Source: Amblyornis subalaris (taxonomy: Eukaryota > Chordata > Aves > Passeriformes > Ptilonorhynchidae). From it: a stretch of 64,000 bases of DNA. Made by a program: the position numbers and the translations under genes. The stretch lies in assembly GCA_018881555.1 (NCBI GenBank), contig JACAXG010000108.1:1-64000 (forward strand), written 5' to 3'. This document shows, in pieces, positions 38,392 to 52,000 of the stretch. Position 1 is the stretch's first letter; each line of letters opens with the position of its first letter. The notes beneath the pieces are model-generated. The model worked only from the letters and a program-made list of their open reading frames with translations, was not told where the DNA came from and made no database searches.

Positions 38392-41300
38392 TCATTCTCC
38401 ATTGCTTGTAAACCAATCCATGGATTTATCTTGGTTCAGGGTGCTACATGGTTGCCTTTTGCTGGACAGGCTCTGACAGTCTACCAGAAATAAGGAGAAA
38501 AAAAATTCAGTAAGAAAATAAGGGATCAAATCTGCTCTTTTAAATGAATGCTTTTCTGGCTTCCAGCTGGTGACTATAGGTTTCTTTAAGAACAAAGTTC
38601 ATAAAGCATAAATTTTAAGAGATACTGAAACTCACTGAATGTGTTCACTTGATAAAGCTGAGCTTATTTCCAGATAAAAACAGATATTGACGTGCACAGC
38701 TGTGGTTCCCTTGCAGCACTCATGCTGCAAGTTGCCTGGTTGTGAACTTTGCTTTATATAAAGTATTTGCAAATGGCTGCAGTAAACACAGTTTTTTCTG
38801 ACCCTTGTCAGATATGAGAAGCAAGATCTCTCAAGTAAAAACAGACTTAAAATTAAGTATTTTAGCATCTCACAGGAGCAGGTGCTGATGTTTAACATTA
38901 AATTATTATGTGATATGTTGTAGACACCAGACTTGTTCTATATCTCAGGAAAGATTCAAACGCCAAATTTTTCAAAATGGAGGGATCCTTTGAGAATCAC
39001 AGTTGTACTAAAGCTGTCAAAAGCAGTAACAATCCTACTGTAATAGTGAAAATTTGGATATTAGTGAGAACATATGCAAATAAAAATTACAGAGCTATAA
39101 ATAACTAACTGGATATTAAATAAGTGTGCTAGGAGCTCTGCACTGGCCAAATACATGAGAGTATCTTTGCAGAGCTGAGGCCTTATACAGATGCCCCAGG
39201 AAGTTTACATCTAAAGTGTATTCCACTTCTAAAAATAAATTCATTAGTGAGTTTGCCCCATAACTGCTGTATGTAATGGAGGCCTCTAATGCAAAGGCTG
39301 AGGATGCTATTTTGAGTAGATTAATGAGCAAAGATTCAATTACATAATTTTCACAATGAACTCTTGTTTTCTACTCATACTCCAGTATTAAAATGAAGTC
39401 TTGTATAAATTGTCAACAAATGAGATACACCTAGAGGAAAATGGGAAGTGTGATTTAACCTATGTCCAGACTGATACCNTAACTGAGCATCCTGCCTTTT
39501 CTAAAACCATGCTGTCAGCAAGAGCACTTTAACTCACTTAACACACACCAACATTTTCGTTGTTTCTTCCAGCCAATCATAAGTGTTTAAAACAAGACTC
39601 TCAATTTCATGTATAATGCAAGAATAGTAATAAATGCCTAAACAGACTGGAATGCAACCCAAAATCTACTGTAGTAGATGAAGGTAATTTGAAGAGACTC
39701 AAGCAGTTGGTGACTCCAGAAAGTGAAGAGGCAAGATGTGAAAATGAAAATGAATCCATGACAGGGAAAGCACAGTTCTGCCAAGGTAACTAACTGCATG
39801 TGTAACAGGGAAGGACAGGGCAGTCCCTGCAGCAGTCTGAAGGGCAAATATGGCCCCAGTTGCCTAAACTAATAGAGAATTATTTGCAATATTAAACCAT
39901 ACCTTGGGCTTTATAAGAAGAAGAGTCAATGAGCATTTTTTCAGTTGAAAAGGTGTCCTTTGAATTCTGGGATGAATGTAATTCCATCATCTCCCAAGTG
40001 TCAGTAGATGANGAGGAAGATGATAATCCAAGTCGTACGAATCTTCCTTTGTTACCACAGAGCAGGCAGTCTGTAGGAGTAGCACTGGGTCCCCGAGGCA
40101 GCTGTACTTCATCATCATAATTCCTCAGAGCTCCACTGTGGTGCACGGAACGTTCTCGTTGCCATATGTAGTGTGTTGGAGCTATAGCCATCACCTATTG
40201 GAAGAGCCGTGGGATCAGGACATGTAAAAATAATGGGAAAACATACAGCTGTTAACAGGAGATCGAGTAGTGTATGGCAGAGAATTAATACTGTGTAGCT
40301 GAAATGGGTATCATCTCTTATCTGTCTCATTCTGTCCCACTAGAAAGTTTGCTCCCATAGGCAGGAGTAAATAATCCNGATACCAATCAGATGTGGAAAC
40401 AACAGTTTACAGCCCTGGATGTTCACATGATCACCACAAACACCAGCTCATGCTTGGTATGTTGGACAGCAGATGGTGTCTTTGGCTAACTGCTGAACAT
40501 CAACTAACAATGTTCATCATCACTGAACTAAGGACAGTGGGAAGCTGGGAGAGTTTGCAAGGAAAAGCATTCTGCACTCACTTTGTTCCTTGTACTTTTC
40601 CCATAAGCATCTAATCCCATCCCCAAAGATGGGACTCTAGAATAAATGAGATTTTCTTTTCNACCATATGTAAGTAAACATTAGGTAGTTAGAACATGAC
40701 AAGGGCTTTTCCAGATACGTATTTCACCTGAAAAGTGAGGAATGTATTTTTTCCTTCTAAATTGTAAAGCAAACACACAGTTATTTCTAAAGTGGATGAA
40801 GTGAAACAAATTAGGTAGATTTTAAATTAAAAATTTTTGCATAAAGCAGACTAGCCAATAGAAACTTCACTTTTAACAATATAAACTATTCTAGTTTACC
40901 TTAAAAACATAGTTTCAAACAATGTATTTTAAATGCAGAAGGAAAAAAAATTGTGGAGGATAAATGGACCATCACATTCTAGCTGCATGTTTTCACTCCC
41001 ATGGACTGTCTATGCACTTTAGGAAAGAAGTTGTATAGTGCTAGATTGCTAACTGGCATTAATTGTTGTAATTTCAGCATCTACAATATTAAAGCTCCCT
41101 CCCTACCTCTTCACAGCAGCGTCTGCTTACAATAGCCCTGTAGTCAATTCTACTCCACAGCTGATCTCTTAACTTTAAGAAATCAGGGAAGAGCTTTCTC
41201 CAGGCTTTTCCCAAAGCCCATGGGAAAATGTCATACTTTGCTTCTTCATTGTCTTCTTCAACTGTGTTTGCCAGATACCTTCAAATATATATGTTTATGC

Positions 41301-44300
41301 TTATAAATGTTATTCAATCTTAAACCACTACATTAGAATGATTTCTAACATAAAATAAACAGACATTGAAGGGGTTCTTTTTTCTAGTATTGTGAGGATA
41401 AAACACCAACAAAATACAGCCTTCTCTCTTGAAAACAGTATTTTCTTAACTAGTTCCATATGCATCCTTTGGGTAAATAAAACCAAGCTTTTATAAAAAT
41501 TTCTTTACCCTGGAGTTTCCTAAATTAGTAGATAAGCAAGAACTAACATATCCTGACATCCTTCTCCAAACTGGCAAGAAATCCTTGAACTAAAATGAGC
41601 AGTTTCTGACTGATTCTTTAAATTCTTTAAATAAAGCTTAAAACTATCCTATGAAATCTTAAACTTTATGTTTTCTATTTTACATATTTTAGGTGTTCTT
41701 GGAAAATTACNTTGCTCATATTACATTAGGAGCAAACAACTAAATACAGGTCTACCTTCAGTTATAAATGAAAAACTTAAACTACTTTTTTTAATGTCTA
41801 TTTCTCCCTTACTTCACTATCTGTTACTTTTAGTTTTGGATTGTCTTCTCAGACAACAGGAAAATATTTACTTCCTCTGGATCCACCTGATACTAAACTC
41901 CCGTAAATCACACCTGAAAAAATTAAGACTTTTAGTTTCCTCCCCAAGTTTCTCACTTGCTCCTAACCCCAGTATTCCCTCTAGTCTCAGTCTCACCAGA
42001 CCCTTTGTCCCTTTCTAATCCTTTCACTGTTCTGGCCTGGCTTTTTTTCCTTCAGTAGAGTCAGAGGGCTCCCTCCTCCATGCTCTGTAGATGTCACCCA
42101 CAGTATCAGTGACAGTAGAAGGAACAGCCATCTTTGTCCCTGCACTAGTGTGCAAATCAGAGCATCTGAGAAGCGCTGTTATGAAAAAAGATGACCTGAG
42201 CACCATAACACTGAAACAAAATGCAGAATCCCCTGTAGATACAGCCAAATACAGAGGGATTACACAGGCTTGTTAAAGATGGATTAACCGATTCCACCTC
42301 TGAAAGTATAGACATTTTACAACTGTTCAAAAAAGTTCTCAAAAATTCTGTACCAATGTTTTTACAGTTGATTTAAATCATGTTGACAGAAACTTTAATA
42401 AAAAGTTACTCCTGAGTTGCCTATCATGGTGAAATGTTTTGATACAAAAGGCTTAAAGGCTGGCAAAGATATGAAATGGGGTCTTACAACAGCCCCTGTG
42501 AGCTAAATATGTGTTGCTCTGTGTTGTCCTGCATATATTTCTTGTACTGCTTAAAAAAGCTAACAGAATCAGTTTGGTAGGCAGAATGCCACACTGTGTA
42601 TCACTACACCAATGCAAGCATCCCCTCTCTGNGGCTCAAGCTTGTTCCATCGGAGGAAGAATGTTGGATTTGCACTATTTATGTACAGTATGTGGATTAT
42701 CAAAGAACCATAGAATGGTTTGGGTTGGAAGAGACCTTGAAGACCACCTAGTTCCAGCCTCCCTGCCGTGGGCAGGGATGCCACTCCCTAGATCAGGTTG
42801 CTTATGTTTATATACTTCATAGAGAACCCAAAAAACTGTACATCAGAGTCTCACCACATATCATAATTATCAGTGTCATAAAGAAATAATATGCAAAGTT
42901 CATCCTAATACAACCAGATAATGTAAAAGTACTTACAGAGCAACAAAGAAATTGATTCTGGTGTGCTCACTTGTTGTGAAGTTCGCTCTCTTGAAATAAA
43001 CGAACGTCATTGCCAAGAGGTACTGTTTTAAAATGTGAAATGAAGTATCAATGTGTTATTTAGTTATGTTATTTTCTAAATTGATTCGCACATTTATCTT
43101 GCACCAAGGTTTTTTTCATCATTTTTAACAAGGAGGAAAGCATGAATTAAGTTCTTGAAACTTCCATGTGAACCCATTAGAAAAATTTATGTTCTGTATT
43201 TGCATTAAAGTATCAAGTAATTAAAGGCAGATTCCTCACTTGATGTATGGTCTATTAACTAAGAAGGAAATACTTACCTTGTCTGCAATTTCACAGCAAC
43301 AGTCCATCCAAAGGAAGTCTTGGATTAGATCATCATCTGTAGCAAGAGAAAGCTGTAGCATTTCAAACACCAAAACTGCTTACGTTAGAAAGTATTTGTA
43401 AATAAATAATAGATGGTCTTTCATTAAACCAAGTAAAAGGAAAGAAGCTAGGCCCACCAATGGAGAACAGAGAAACGGAGAGTAGGAGGTCAGGTGTGAA
43501 AAAAAACTTAAGTGACAAAAGAAAACAAAATACTAGAAAAGCAATGTGGAAAATCTAGTGACTGCATTTCATCCATTCTCAGTAACAGCAAGCAAAGGTG
43601 AAAAATAGCCAGTATTTTTCTCTATTTGCATAATTTCTCCTGCATGACGTGGTTCCAGGTAATAGCACATCATTATTTCAGAGGAACTACAGACTGATGA
43701 GATCTCTGCACCTTGATTACCTGGCAGCCTTTATAGGGCAATACTTGCTTATTTTTGGTCAGTGCTTCACTGTCCATGACCATGTACCGTAATTACCACG
43801 AGCTCTCTCTCATTCACTTCTGGATTTAAGGGTCAAATAAAAACCAGCTGTAATCTTCCACTATTACTTAATGTCTTTGCTACATTAAATAAATACAAAA
43901 CTTTATATGAAAGAGACACAAATAAAGAAGAGATGCTCCAACTCCTTAGATCGTCCTCCCATTCCATTTCTTCCCCCAAATGTTTACTCCCACAGTAAAT
44001 AACACGTTTAGGAGACAAGGAGTCCAGCCTTTTTTTAAGCCTTGTGTAAAACAAGTGTTTTACATGCACTTGTTGAAACACAAGAGAAAATAAAAAGGAA
44101 GGAAAATTATCATAAAAGGAAGTAGCAAACCACCTTGGTTGCATTTGTAATTTTTAAAAGATACTTTTCATCAGTTTGGTAGGCCTTGTATTTTTAACTT
44201 AAGCATTAAATATTTGTATACCAAAATATAACAACAAAGTATTTCAATAAAGAATTGCCATCAGTTTCAATATAAAAATCACTCTCAAAATTACTGAGCT

Positions 44301-44581
44301 TAGAAAATGTTCTGTTCAGTCAATACATTTGTATCTGACATTATTAACCTACCAAATAATTTAAAGAAAGCTGTCATTTCCTGACGCTGAATGACTAGAC
44401 AGGGTCCCTTGGGACATTTATATTTCTGACTAGGAACCCCTTTTTCAGAATTTTCTTGATGGTCTTTAAAAGCGGGTCGCTTTAGTCTAGTAAGTTTTTT
44501 TTGCTGATGTGATCTGGATGCACTCGATTTTACATGAACAGTGACAGTGGGAGGTGTCTGACACACCAGATTGTGTTTCAT
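38392..44581 (-). CDS. SPDYA: SPDYA (Speedy/RINGO A), CDK activator
   Basis: A cyclin-like activator that binds CDK1/CDK2 without cyclin. It is known for oocyte maturation, for tethering telomeres to the nuclear envelope in meiosis, and for G1/S control. The coding exons on the minus strand are 44581-44353, 43336-43278, 43022-42937, 41278-41107, 40194-39903 and 38480-38392: 927 nt, 308 aa (human 313). The RINGO core runs from about residue 60 to 195, with [49 protein letters not shown] and [20 protein letters not shown]. The C-terminal part ([20 protein letters not shown], then a Ser-rich stretch, end [10 protein letters not shown]) follows the human order. Start is the ATG of [11 protein letters not shown], 18 nt inside its exon, so at least one upstream noncoding exon is needed; the CpG island near 45500 is the likely place. 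An N at 40012 is silent (TCN, Ser). Confidence 0.95.
42706..42803 (-). mobile_element. CR1 LINE 3' end fragment
   Basis: Reverse complement of the CR1 3' terminus: ATAGAATGGTTTGGGTTGGA, the CCAGCCTCCCTGCCGTGGGC block, then TAGATCAGGTTGCT. It lies in the SPDYA intron between coding exons 3 and 4, in the same orientation as the gene. Confidence 0.85.
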
Positions 44582-45339
44582 TTCGTTAAGCACAGGTTCC
44601 TGTTAAAAAAATAAGAAGAAATTAGCTACAAAAACAGTCAGTTTGAGGACTAGTACATTTCTTTTGTACACATGAAACTTTTCAGTAGAGCTTGTATGTC
44701 AGGTGATAGAAAATTAATTTTATCAGTACTAATTATCCAAGTCTTGTGCCATAAGCCAACTATGTAGAGTTCTTTGATTTAGTGCTAATTTGATAAAGCT
44801 TTTTTTCCCCAGTAGAAGGAGGCTCCAATTTTTCTTTTTCCAGTTCAGATTTTGAAAAATGGGAAAAGAGCCTTTCCAGAAAAAGCTGCTGTTTGTCAGG
44901 TCCTCATAACTCCACACACTTACTTAGATCTACCAAAAAATCTGTGTTCCTCCCCTGCTATTTGTGATTGTGCCTTTGTAAAAGAATATTAATAGAATTA
45001 ACACAGCAGAACCATGAGTAAGNCATGCAATATTAAAATCAAGTCTTTAGCTCCTAATTTTTATTACAGCCATTTGTTTACAGCCATTGGGAATTAAACT
45101 CATCCCTCAAGCTGGACATACCCTGAAGGCACAATCAAGGAAACATACAAGGNGTTTGTAACTGTAAAATTCAAGAGGATACCAAGTGGAGAGTGAGGAA
45201 GGGTATTTTTTTGAGGGATTAAATNTATTTACTTCTTCAGTAGGTGTCTCCACAGAGCGCTGTTTGAGGCTGGCTCACAGCAGCCTACCTGGCTCCCCAG
45301 CTCTTAGTTGGCTGCCGCATNAACACCAAAGGCCCCTCA

Positions 45340-45660
45340 GGCGTGGCTGTGATTTTGGTTCCCGGCGGGAAAGCTCGAGGCCATCCGTGTCCGCGCCCGC
45401 CCCTTCCCTCCTCCCTCAGCGGCCGCCCCCTCACGCCGCCACCGCCCCGCCGACCCCGAGGGGCGCCTCCCGCAGCCAATCGGCGCGCGCGGGGCGGCCG
45501 CCTCAGCCAATCGNGCGGCGGAGCGCTCTCACCTCCCGCCCCTTCTGTTGCCGCCCAGGGCGCGGCAGCCAATGGGAGCGGGGCACGGCGGGGCAGGCGC
45601 CGGGCGTGGCGGGGCCGCCTCCCGTCCCGCCTTCGCCAGAAGCCCNTCTCGAGCCTGACT
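45340..45660 (-). promoter_or_regulatory. SPDYA: SPDYA CpG-island promoter with CCAAT array
   Basis: GC-rich and CpG-rich island about 0.8-1.1 kb upstream of the first SPDYA coding exon. Three CCAAT boxes read on the plus strand at 45476-45480, 45507-45511 and 45569-45573, which is ATTGG on the gene strand. There is no TATA box. GC boxes are frequent. The noncoding first exon and transcription start cannot be fixed from sequence alone. The long open frames crossing the island are GC artefacts. Confidence 0.75.
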
Positions 45661-45775
45661 TGAGTCTCCCAGCTGCCCGACAGCCCTGCAAAACCTTGCG
45701 TTCTTCCTTGCCTCCTGCCTTCCTTGGCTTTTTACAACTGCATGTAGTGACCGGAGAAGGGGGAATGGATTCAAC

Positions 45776-46015
45776 CTGAGAGCAGGCTCACGTTAGATAT
45801 TAGGAAGAAATTCTCTACCGTGAGGGTTTTGAGGCACTGAACAGGTTGCCCAGAGAAGCTGTGGATGCCCCATCCCTGGAAGTGTTCGATGCTAGGTTAG
45901 ATGGAGCCCTGAGCAACCTTGTCCGGTGGAGGGTGTCCCTGCCCACAGCTGGGGGTTGGAACGAGATGATCTTTAAGGTCCCCTCCAGCCCAAACCATTC
46001 TTTCATTNTATGATT
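45776..46015 (+). mobile_element. CR1 LINE 3' end
   Basis: Diagnostic CR1 3' end on the plus strand: TTAGATATTAGGAAGAAATT, the AGGTTGCCCAGAGAAGCTGT block, the AACGAGATGATCTTTAAGGT block, and a terminus ending CATTNTATGATT. It begins about 115 bp beyond the SPDYA promoter island. Confidence 0.93.
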
Positions 46016-49000
46016 AAAACATCTTCCCCAGGGTGATAAACATCTCCCCAGGANATGTAGGACATGAAGGAGAAGGGATACCTGACTCTAAAAACCATGA
46101 AACACAGAGGTGCAGGATACCCTCCTGCTACATTTCCACAGAAGCAATTAATGCAGGTAGTAGTGTCCAATTAGTCTAAGGCAATCTATTGAAATGTAAT
46201 AACAAGAACGAAAAAAAATCCCTTTGCTAATAAGATTCGGTGTGAAATCTTACTGTTGCCTTTTGTTATAAGAGCTAAAGGTTTATCCTAGGAAGATGGC
46301 AAGAAATACGTTGTTGAACTTTCATTGTTTCCCCCTGTACAGGCCAATTAAAGTGTAATTGGCCTCATTTGTTATAGTAATGAGAGGCCCCTTTACACCT
46401 TCCTCATCTTTTATTAATAATTTGCTAGATTATTTAGTTGCTCTGAGTTAGTGAGCATATTCAGGGAAAGATCATGCCAAGTTTCTGATCAGGTAGAGAG
46501 ATAAAAATCATACCAAGTGGTAAATGTACCAACTAACAACATCTCTGTATGGAATAGGCTGAAATCAGGAAACTTGACAGCAGAGTGGAGATAATACCAA
46601 ATACATCAGCAAGGCAAAAGTGGTTCTTTGAGGTTAACTCTTCTAAGACACATATTCACATTGAGTTACCCTGCATTAAATTGTTCTTTATTTTTGCATA
46701 TTACTTTTCATCTAAGGAATTCAAAGCACTCATCAATTAACTACTGTTCATTTGATAACTGAAAAACAGAGGAAGGGCAGGTTACAGAAACTTCCACATA
46801 ACTATCTAAATCTTTCAGCCCAGGAAACAAACTTTTGTCTTTTTTCTCCTGTTGCAAAACATAAAGCTGCAATGATAACAGTGACATGCATGCTTCCTTA
46901 TTCTTTACACCTTTACATCAATAAAAGGTGACTTACAATGTCGATCTTTATCCACACAGGGATTTCTGGGGTTTGTATGGGGTTTTTTCCTGTAGGTGTC
47001 CCCCTTCTAAAATAATTTTTGAGCTGGTGGTTCTGCTACAAAATATTCAAAGATTTTTTTTTTTTNCCCATTTAAGAATCTGTCACAATCAAGTTACTGA
47101 ACAGGTATTGTGACTCTCTTCCCCCAGTGTACTGCCCCCAACCTATCAGGACTCAGGTCTCTGCTCTGATTCAGACCCATTGCATAACCTTGGATCAGAC
47201 TCTTGAGGAAACTGAACTTGTGAGAAGGAGCTGTGAGAATGTCTGGAACTTTACCTTTCTTTCCTTGCAGGACTCTGCAGCCTGAGGTAGGGTTGTTGAG
47301 ATGGGGATGACTCGAGGATTCAACCTGGAAACATGATAGAAAAACATCAACGTGGAAAGGGTGATGCCTGAACCCAGTGACAATAAGGAAACAGAACTTT
47401 ACCTGACTCTGCGTCCTCTGCATGATGTAGTGGACTTAACTGGTTCTCAACTTTGCTTATTATTAACTACAATTTTCAGAAGGTTGTTGAACAATTCATC
47501 CAAGAATATCGGGGAGAATGTAGCTTTTGGACTTTCAAGTCTCTCGCTGGTCATCAGGGAGCGCTGTTTCACCACCAGCAGTTTGAACCGAGACTGCAGC
47601 ATTTGTCCAGCTTAATACAACGGGTTTCGTGTTGTATCTCTTTCCTAACCCTTCCTGTTAAACTAAATTTAGCACATTAAATCAGTTTGGCCACTCTTCA
47701 TCGTTATATGTAANCACAGCTTGAAATTATATTTTAATATACAAATGTACAAAACATTTTTATTTTTATATAAATATGCATTTATATGTTTTAAATTTTA
47801 TACAAGATTTTAATATATATAATTATTAATATCTGGGCTTGAAAGATCAGGGATTCTTACAAAATCTTATTTCTGAATAAAACAAAATTCCATATATACA
47901 CTGGAATGCCATGATATGAGATATACTGTTATATAGCTATCTAAAAATTGGTCCAAAAAGGCAGCTGCAGAGCATTTTGCTTCTTTTAAACGAAAAAAGG
48001 ACTTAAAATTTTTCAGTGAATGAGTTGTTTACAGATAGATTAAGAAGCATCACTGAGGAAAAACACAAGGATAGTATTTTTAAAAATTATATTTAGGATA
48101 GATATACTTTTTTTTTTTCATATTTTAATATTTTTGAGATGCTTTTGGCCTCTGATATCTTTTCCAGTGAGGTTTTTTTGGTCTAAGAAAGAAAAAATAC
48201 CATAAGAAAAACACCTGGTATTTCTTTTCAAACAAAGTCATGAAGAACCACCACTGATTCTTTTAAATACAGATCATTATCCACAATAAAATATGTATTT
48301 TTCAATTACAGACTTTTCCTACTTCTTGCAGAGTGTGAAATAGGAAAAAAAAAGGTTTCCCTTCCCTGTAGAGATGTCTACTGACCCTGCTGAGGGAACC
48401 TGGCCTCTCAGTCAAATACATTCTAAATGAAATGCACACGGATTGAGAGCTCCATTCCTAAAGACCGATAGTGAAACTGAAACATGCATCTAAAAAGCAA
48501 ACTTTGGATATGTGGTTAATTCTTTCAGAATAAAGGGTGTAGCAAGTCACACAAGTAAGTTGCAGCAAGTTAAAGCAGAACAGATGAACCACCTGAACCC
48601 ACATCTATCGCCAGAAACCTGTTTTGTATGTGGGAAGAGAAAGTAAGGATTTACATGAGTTGTGTGAAACAAATTATTATGGCATCATGGCGCCTGGGCT
48701 AGGACTAAGCATAACAGATTGAACATGGCTTACCAGTTTGCTACTGGGGGTAGTAAGCAAGGATACTGGAAAGGTGCCTTATAGTTAAATACTTGCTTTT
48801 GATAAATGTTACAGTATGATTACAATTAAAAATGGCTCAGTGCCACCTAAGTGTGTGTCACTGATGGATGAATGGCCAGGAAAATTGTTTCCAGCTTTGT
48901 TTACTTGAAAAAAGCTTCTGAGCATACAACAGTGTTTTCTAACACTTAAGTCCCAGGACAGCTGTAGTTATTCTCAGGTACTGAGAAAATCAGAAACTAG

Positions 49001-52000
49001 AAGGAAAAAATCATTTGGAAATTACGTAGTGAACAAGAAGTGTACTGACTAGACTACTACAGCAAATGGTAAAGGAAAGTGGAGGCTGCCAGCAAACACA
49101 GTGCATGTTTAAACATGCTGCTCCTGCATTCTTCAAAACAGCCAAGCACTCTGCAGCAGCAAATCTCCATAAAGTGCCCAGGACATAAGTTTGAACTTGC
49201 TGTTCATTCCTACTGTAAATAGACTGATACATCCTCTATGAACTTAACTAATTCAAAGCAGACAGGGAAAGCCTTCAAGATTTATTTTTAAGGATGGGCA
49301 CTTTTGTGCTGGTTGTAAATTAAATTAACTAGTCTTATCTGAAGAGTTCCAATTTCTTTGTAAAAATAAATAGATGAAAGACTACATTAGGTCTTCACCA
49401 TCATGTCACAAAAGGGCAACTGATGAATTATATATTTCTCAACATCAGTAACTCAAAACTAGCAGTGCACACTTTAAATTAAAGGGAGAGGAGATGATCT
49501 GCAGAGCTTTCCTTTAAGTGTTTTTTTAACCTTCTGACATCACCCACCATATTCTAACTTTTTTAAGCCACTGGAGATTGCATTTTGGATTTGCAAGTAT
49601 TTAATAACCACGGTCATTCGTTACCCAGTTGTGCCCATGCCATTTCTTCACGCCGAATTGTGCAAAGAGCCCTAATAAACAGGACTCCTCTGTACCTCCG
49701 TGGCCCTGGAGCCTTTTGTTCCAGCTGCCAAGAGCACCAGGCTTCCTGAGAGGCAGGTGCAGGAGCAAGGAGCAGGTGTGTGGGGCCGTGCCCAGGGCGC
49801 TGCCTGTGCGCTGTGCATGCGCAGAGGGGCTGGATTGCCTACATTCACATTGATAAATGGGAACTCTCCAGCTTCTCTATTCCTCCTCTTTCCTCTCAGA
49901 AACCACCAGCAAACCCTGGACTTCGAAAATCTTCCAGATGCAAATGTAGCTGAACAAAGAAAGTTTCAAGAATTTTACTTATGAAATCATTTTTATAAAA
50001 TGGCATTAGCTGAAAGTATTCCATTCCATCTGGCAACTAACATAAATGTTTTGTCTTACTGATGTAATGTATGTATACACATTAATACACTGAACTACAA
50101 AACATCTAAGGAACCTATTATTCATGAAATATATCTTATGTTATTATCTAGGGGCATCAAAAGTAGAAAAACATTGGTGCTTTCAAAATAACATCCTAAT
50201 TCTTTTCCTGAAGGCAAATTTCTCAAATAATAGCTGTTTGAGTGGCTGACGAATAGGTGGGAGCCTTCAAACTCTTAGCTAGCTGGCATATGATTCTATA
50301 ACTGGGCAAAATGTGCAAATTTCACCAAATCTTTCTCATCTTCTTTTCCAGTTCCAAAGTTTACTGGTCATGTAATTCAGATCACAAACTCTTTCAAACA
50401 CAGTATCTATTTATTCTGTTTTTATACTGTTGAACGTAATTGAATCTTTGTCCATGACCACAGCCCCTCTAATATGAAACAATAGTGGTAATTAAGACAG
50501 GACAATTTTTCTATTGTCAAGAGCCATATTTTCATGGCATGGCACTCAGAAGACTCACCCCGTGAAAGGATTAATCAAAAGNAGTGTAGCTATAATTTCT
50601 GAAGCAAGAGGAAATTGTTTTCATATGCAAATAGTTTGGCTCCCATGCTCTCATACTGCTAAGAAAGGAGCAGCATCAAGTTCAGTAGTGGGAAGGCAGA
50701 ACTTCAAGGACAGCCTTTTAGAGTCTAAACAAGACAAGTTAAAATGTCTGGAAAGGAAAAAGTCCAGGATTTACTTTTTTTTAACTCCCATTCAATGGTC
50801 CGGGCTCCACACAGTTAAATTAGAATTGCCACAGTTTGTTAAACATTGAATGCCCCTCCCAAGAAGCAATGGGGTCCATAATTACTCCACAACAGGTCAA
50901 AAAGCTTTCTTGTTTCTCCAAGTTCAGTAATCACAAGTTGTAAAAGTTCTCTCACTCAGAGGTTGAAGCAATAAAATGACTAGTTCAAGGGCTGTAAATT
51001 AAAGTGCAAAGAGAAACAGATGAACTTTGGCAACAGCTATTACTAACTTTAAAAATAAAGGAAACNCATGAACTGTGAAAGTAGTCACAATACAAAAGCA
51101 ATTCATTTCACCGAGGGGAAAAAAAAAACCAAAATACTAATGGCACGCCCAGCTCTTTTAACCCCACTCTCTGCTGTCCGTTGTCCCGGTGTTTGTGGGA
51201 TGAGATTTTTCTGCCCAGCTCATGGGTGTATTTATTCACCTTTGCTTGGGGTATGACTACGCACACAAATTAGAGTGAGGCAAGAGTGGGTGGGGATTTA
51301 CAGCATGTTAGCTGCTCTCTGGAAACTGCCTGTGTGCATGNTGTGACCCTGTTTTCGTTGAGGAATACACGGCTTGTGCTCACTGCCAGGTACAGCCGTG
51401 TCNGTGGGTTGCTCCTGGGGGTTACCTGACAAATTGTAAATCTACACCCTCGCTGGCGACCTGTACCTATAGACAAGTCCAGCGCAAGCAAATTCAATCG
51501 CAGGTTTTGAGAGAGAAGTACTCAATGTGCCTTCTGATAACACCGCACTGAGGGACAGGACAACTCTCTGTCTGTGTAACCATCTGCTTCTATTCTGCCT
51601 ACAGCGCAGAGATGTTGTCATGGGATAGAACATGTTAAAAACTACTTACGACTCTCTCAAACAGTTTTTAACAAGTGTTTTGACAAAAGTTCCATCTGTA
51701 TCTTCTTTCACATAGAATGGCTAAAAGGGGGGGAAGTACTATCTTAGATGCCAAAATTGAAATAATTTTATTATAAACAGAGCTTTAGTACAACTTGTGA
51801 CCTTGTGTTTTCCTCTGAGCCCTTTCCAAACCCTACTAAACCAGTGAGTGTTCTGAGGGATTTGGTACAGTATGAAATTAAAAGGCTTGCCTTACTGCTG
51901 TGCAGTAGTCCAGATGAGGAGTTATTACGGTTTTTACATCTAATGCTGTTCATTTTAAGCAGCTTTGAGTGCTGACAATAGATGTTCTAAAAAATGCTGT

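Noticed and set aside
42024..42342. Overlapping plus and minus frames in the SPDYA intron as a pseudogene
   Set aside because: No recognisable protein, no splice context and no poly(A) tail. It may be unidentified old repeat.
44581..44593. SPDYA start at 44593
   Set aside because: That codon is GTG, not [14 protein letters not shown] at 44581 aligns with the known N-terminus.
45186..45779. 197-aa open frame across the SPDYA CpG island, and its minus-strand partners
   Set aside because: Low-complexity Pro/Arg/Ala composition, open on several frames at once, and interrupted by CCAAT boxes and N bases. This is typical of a GC-rich promoter.
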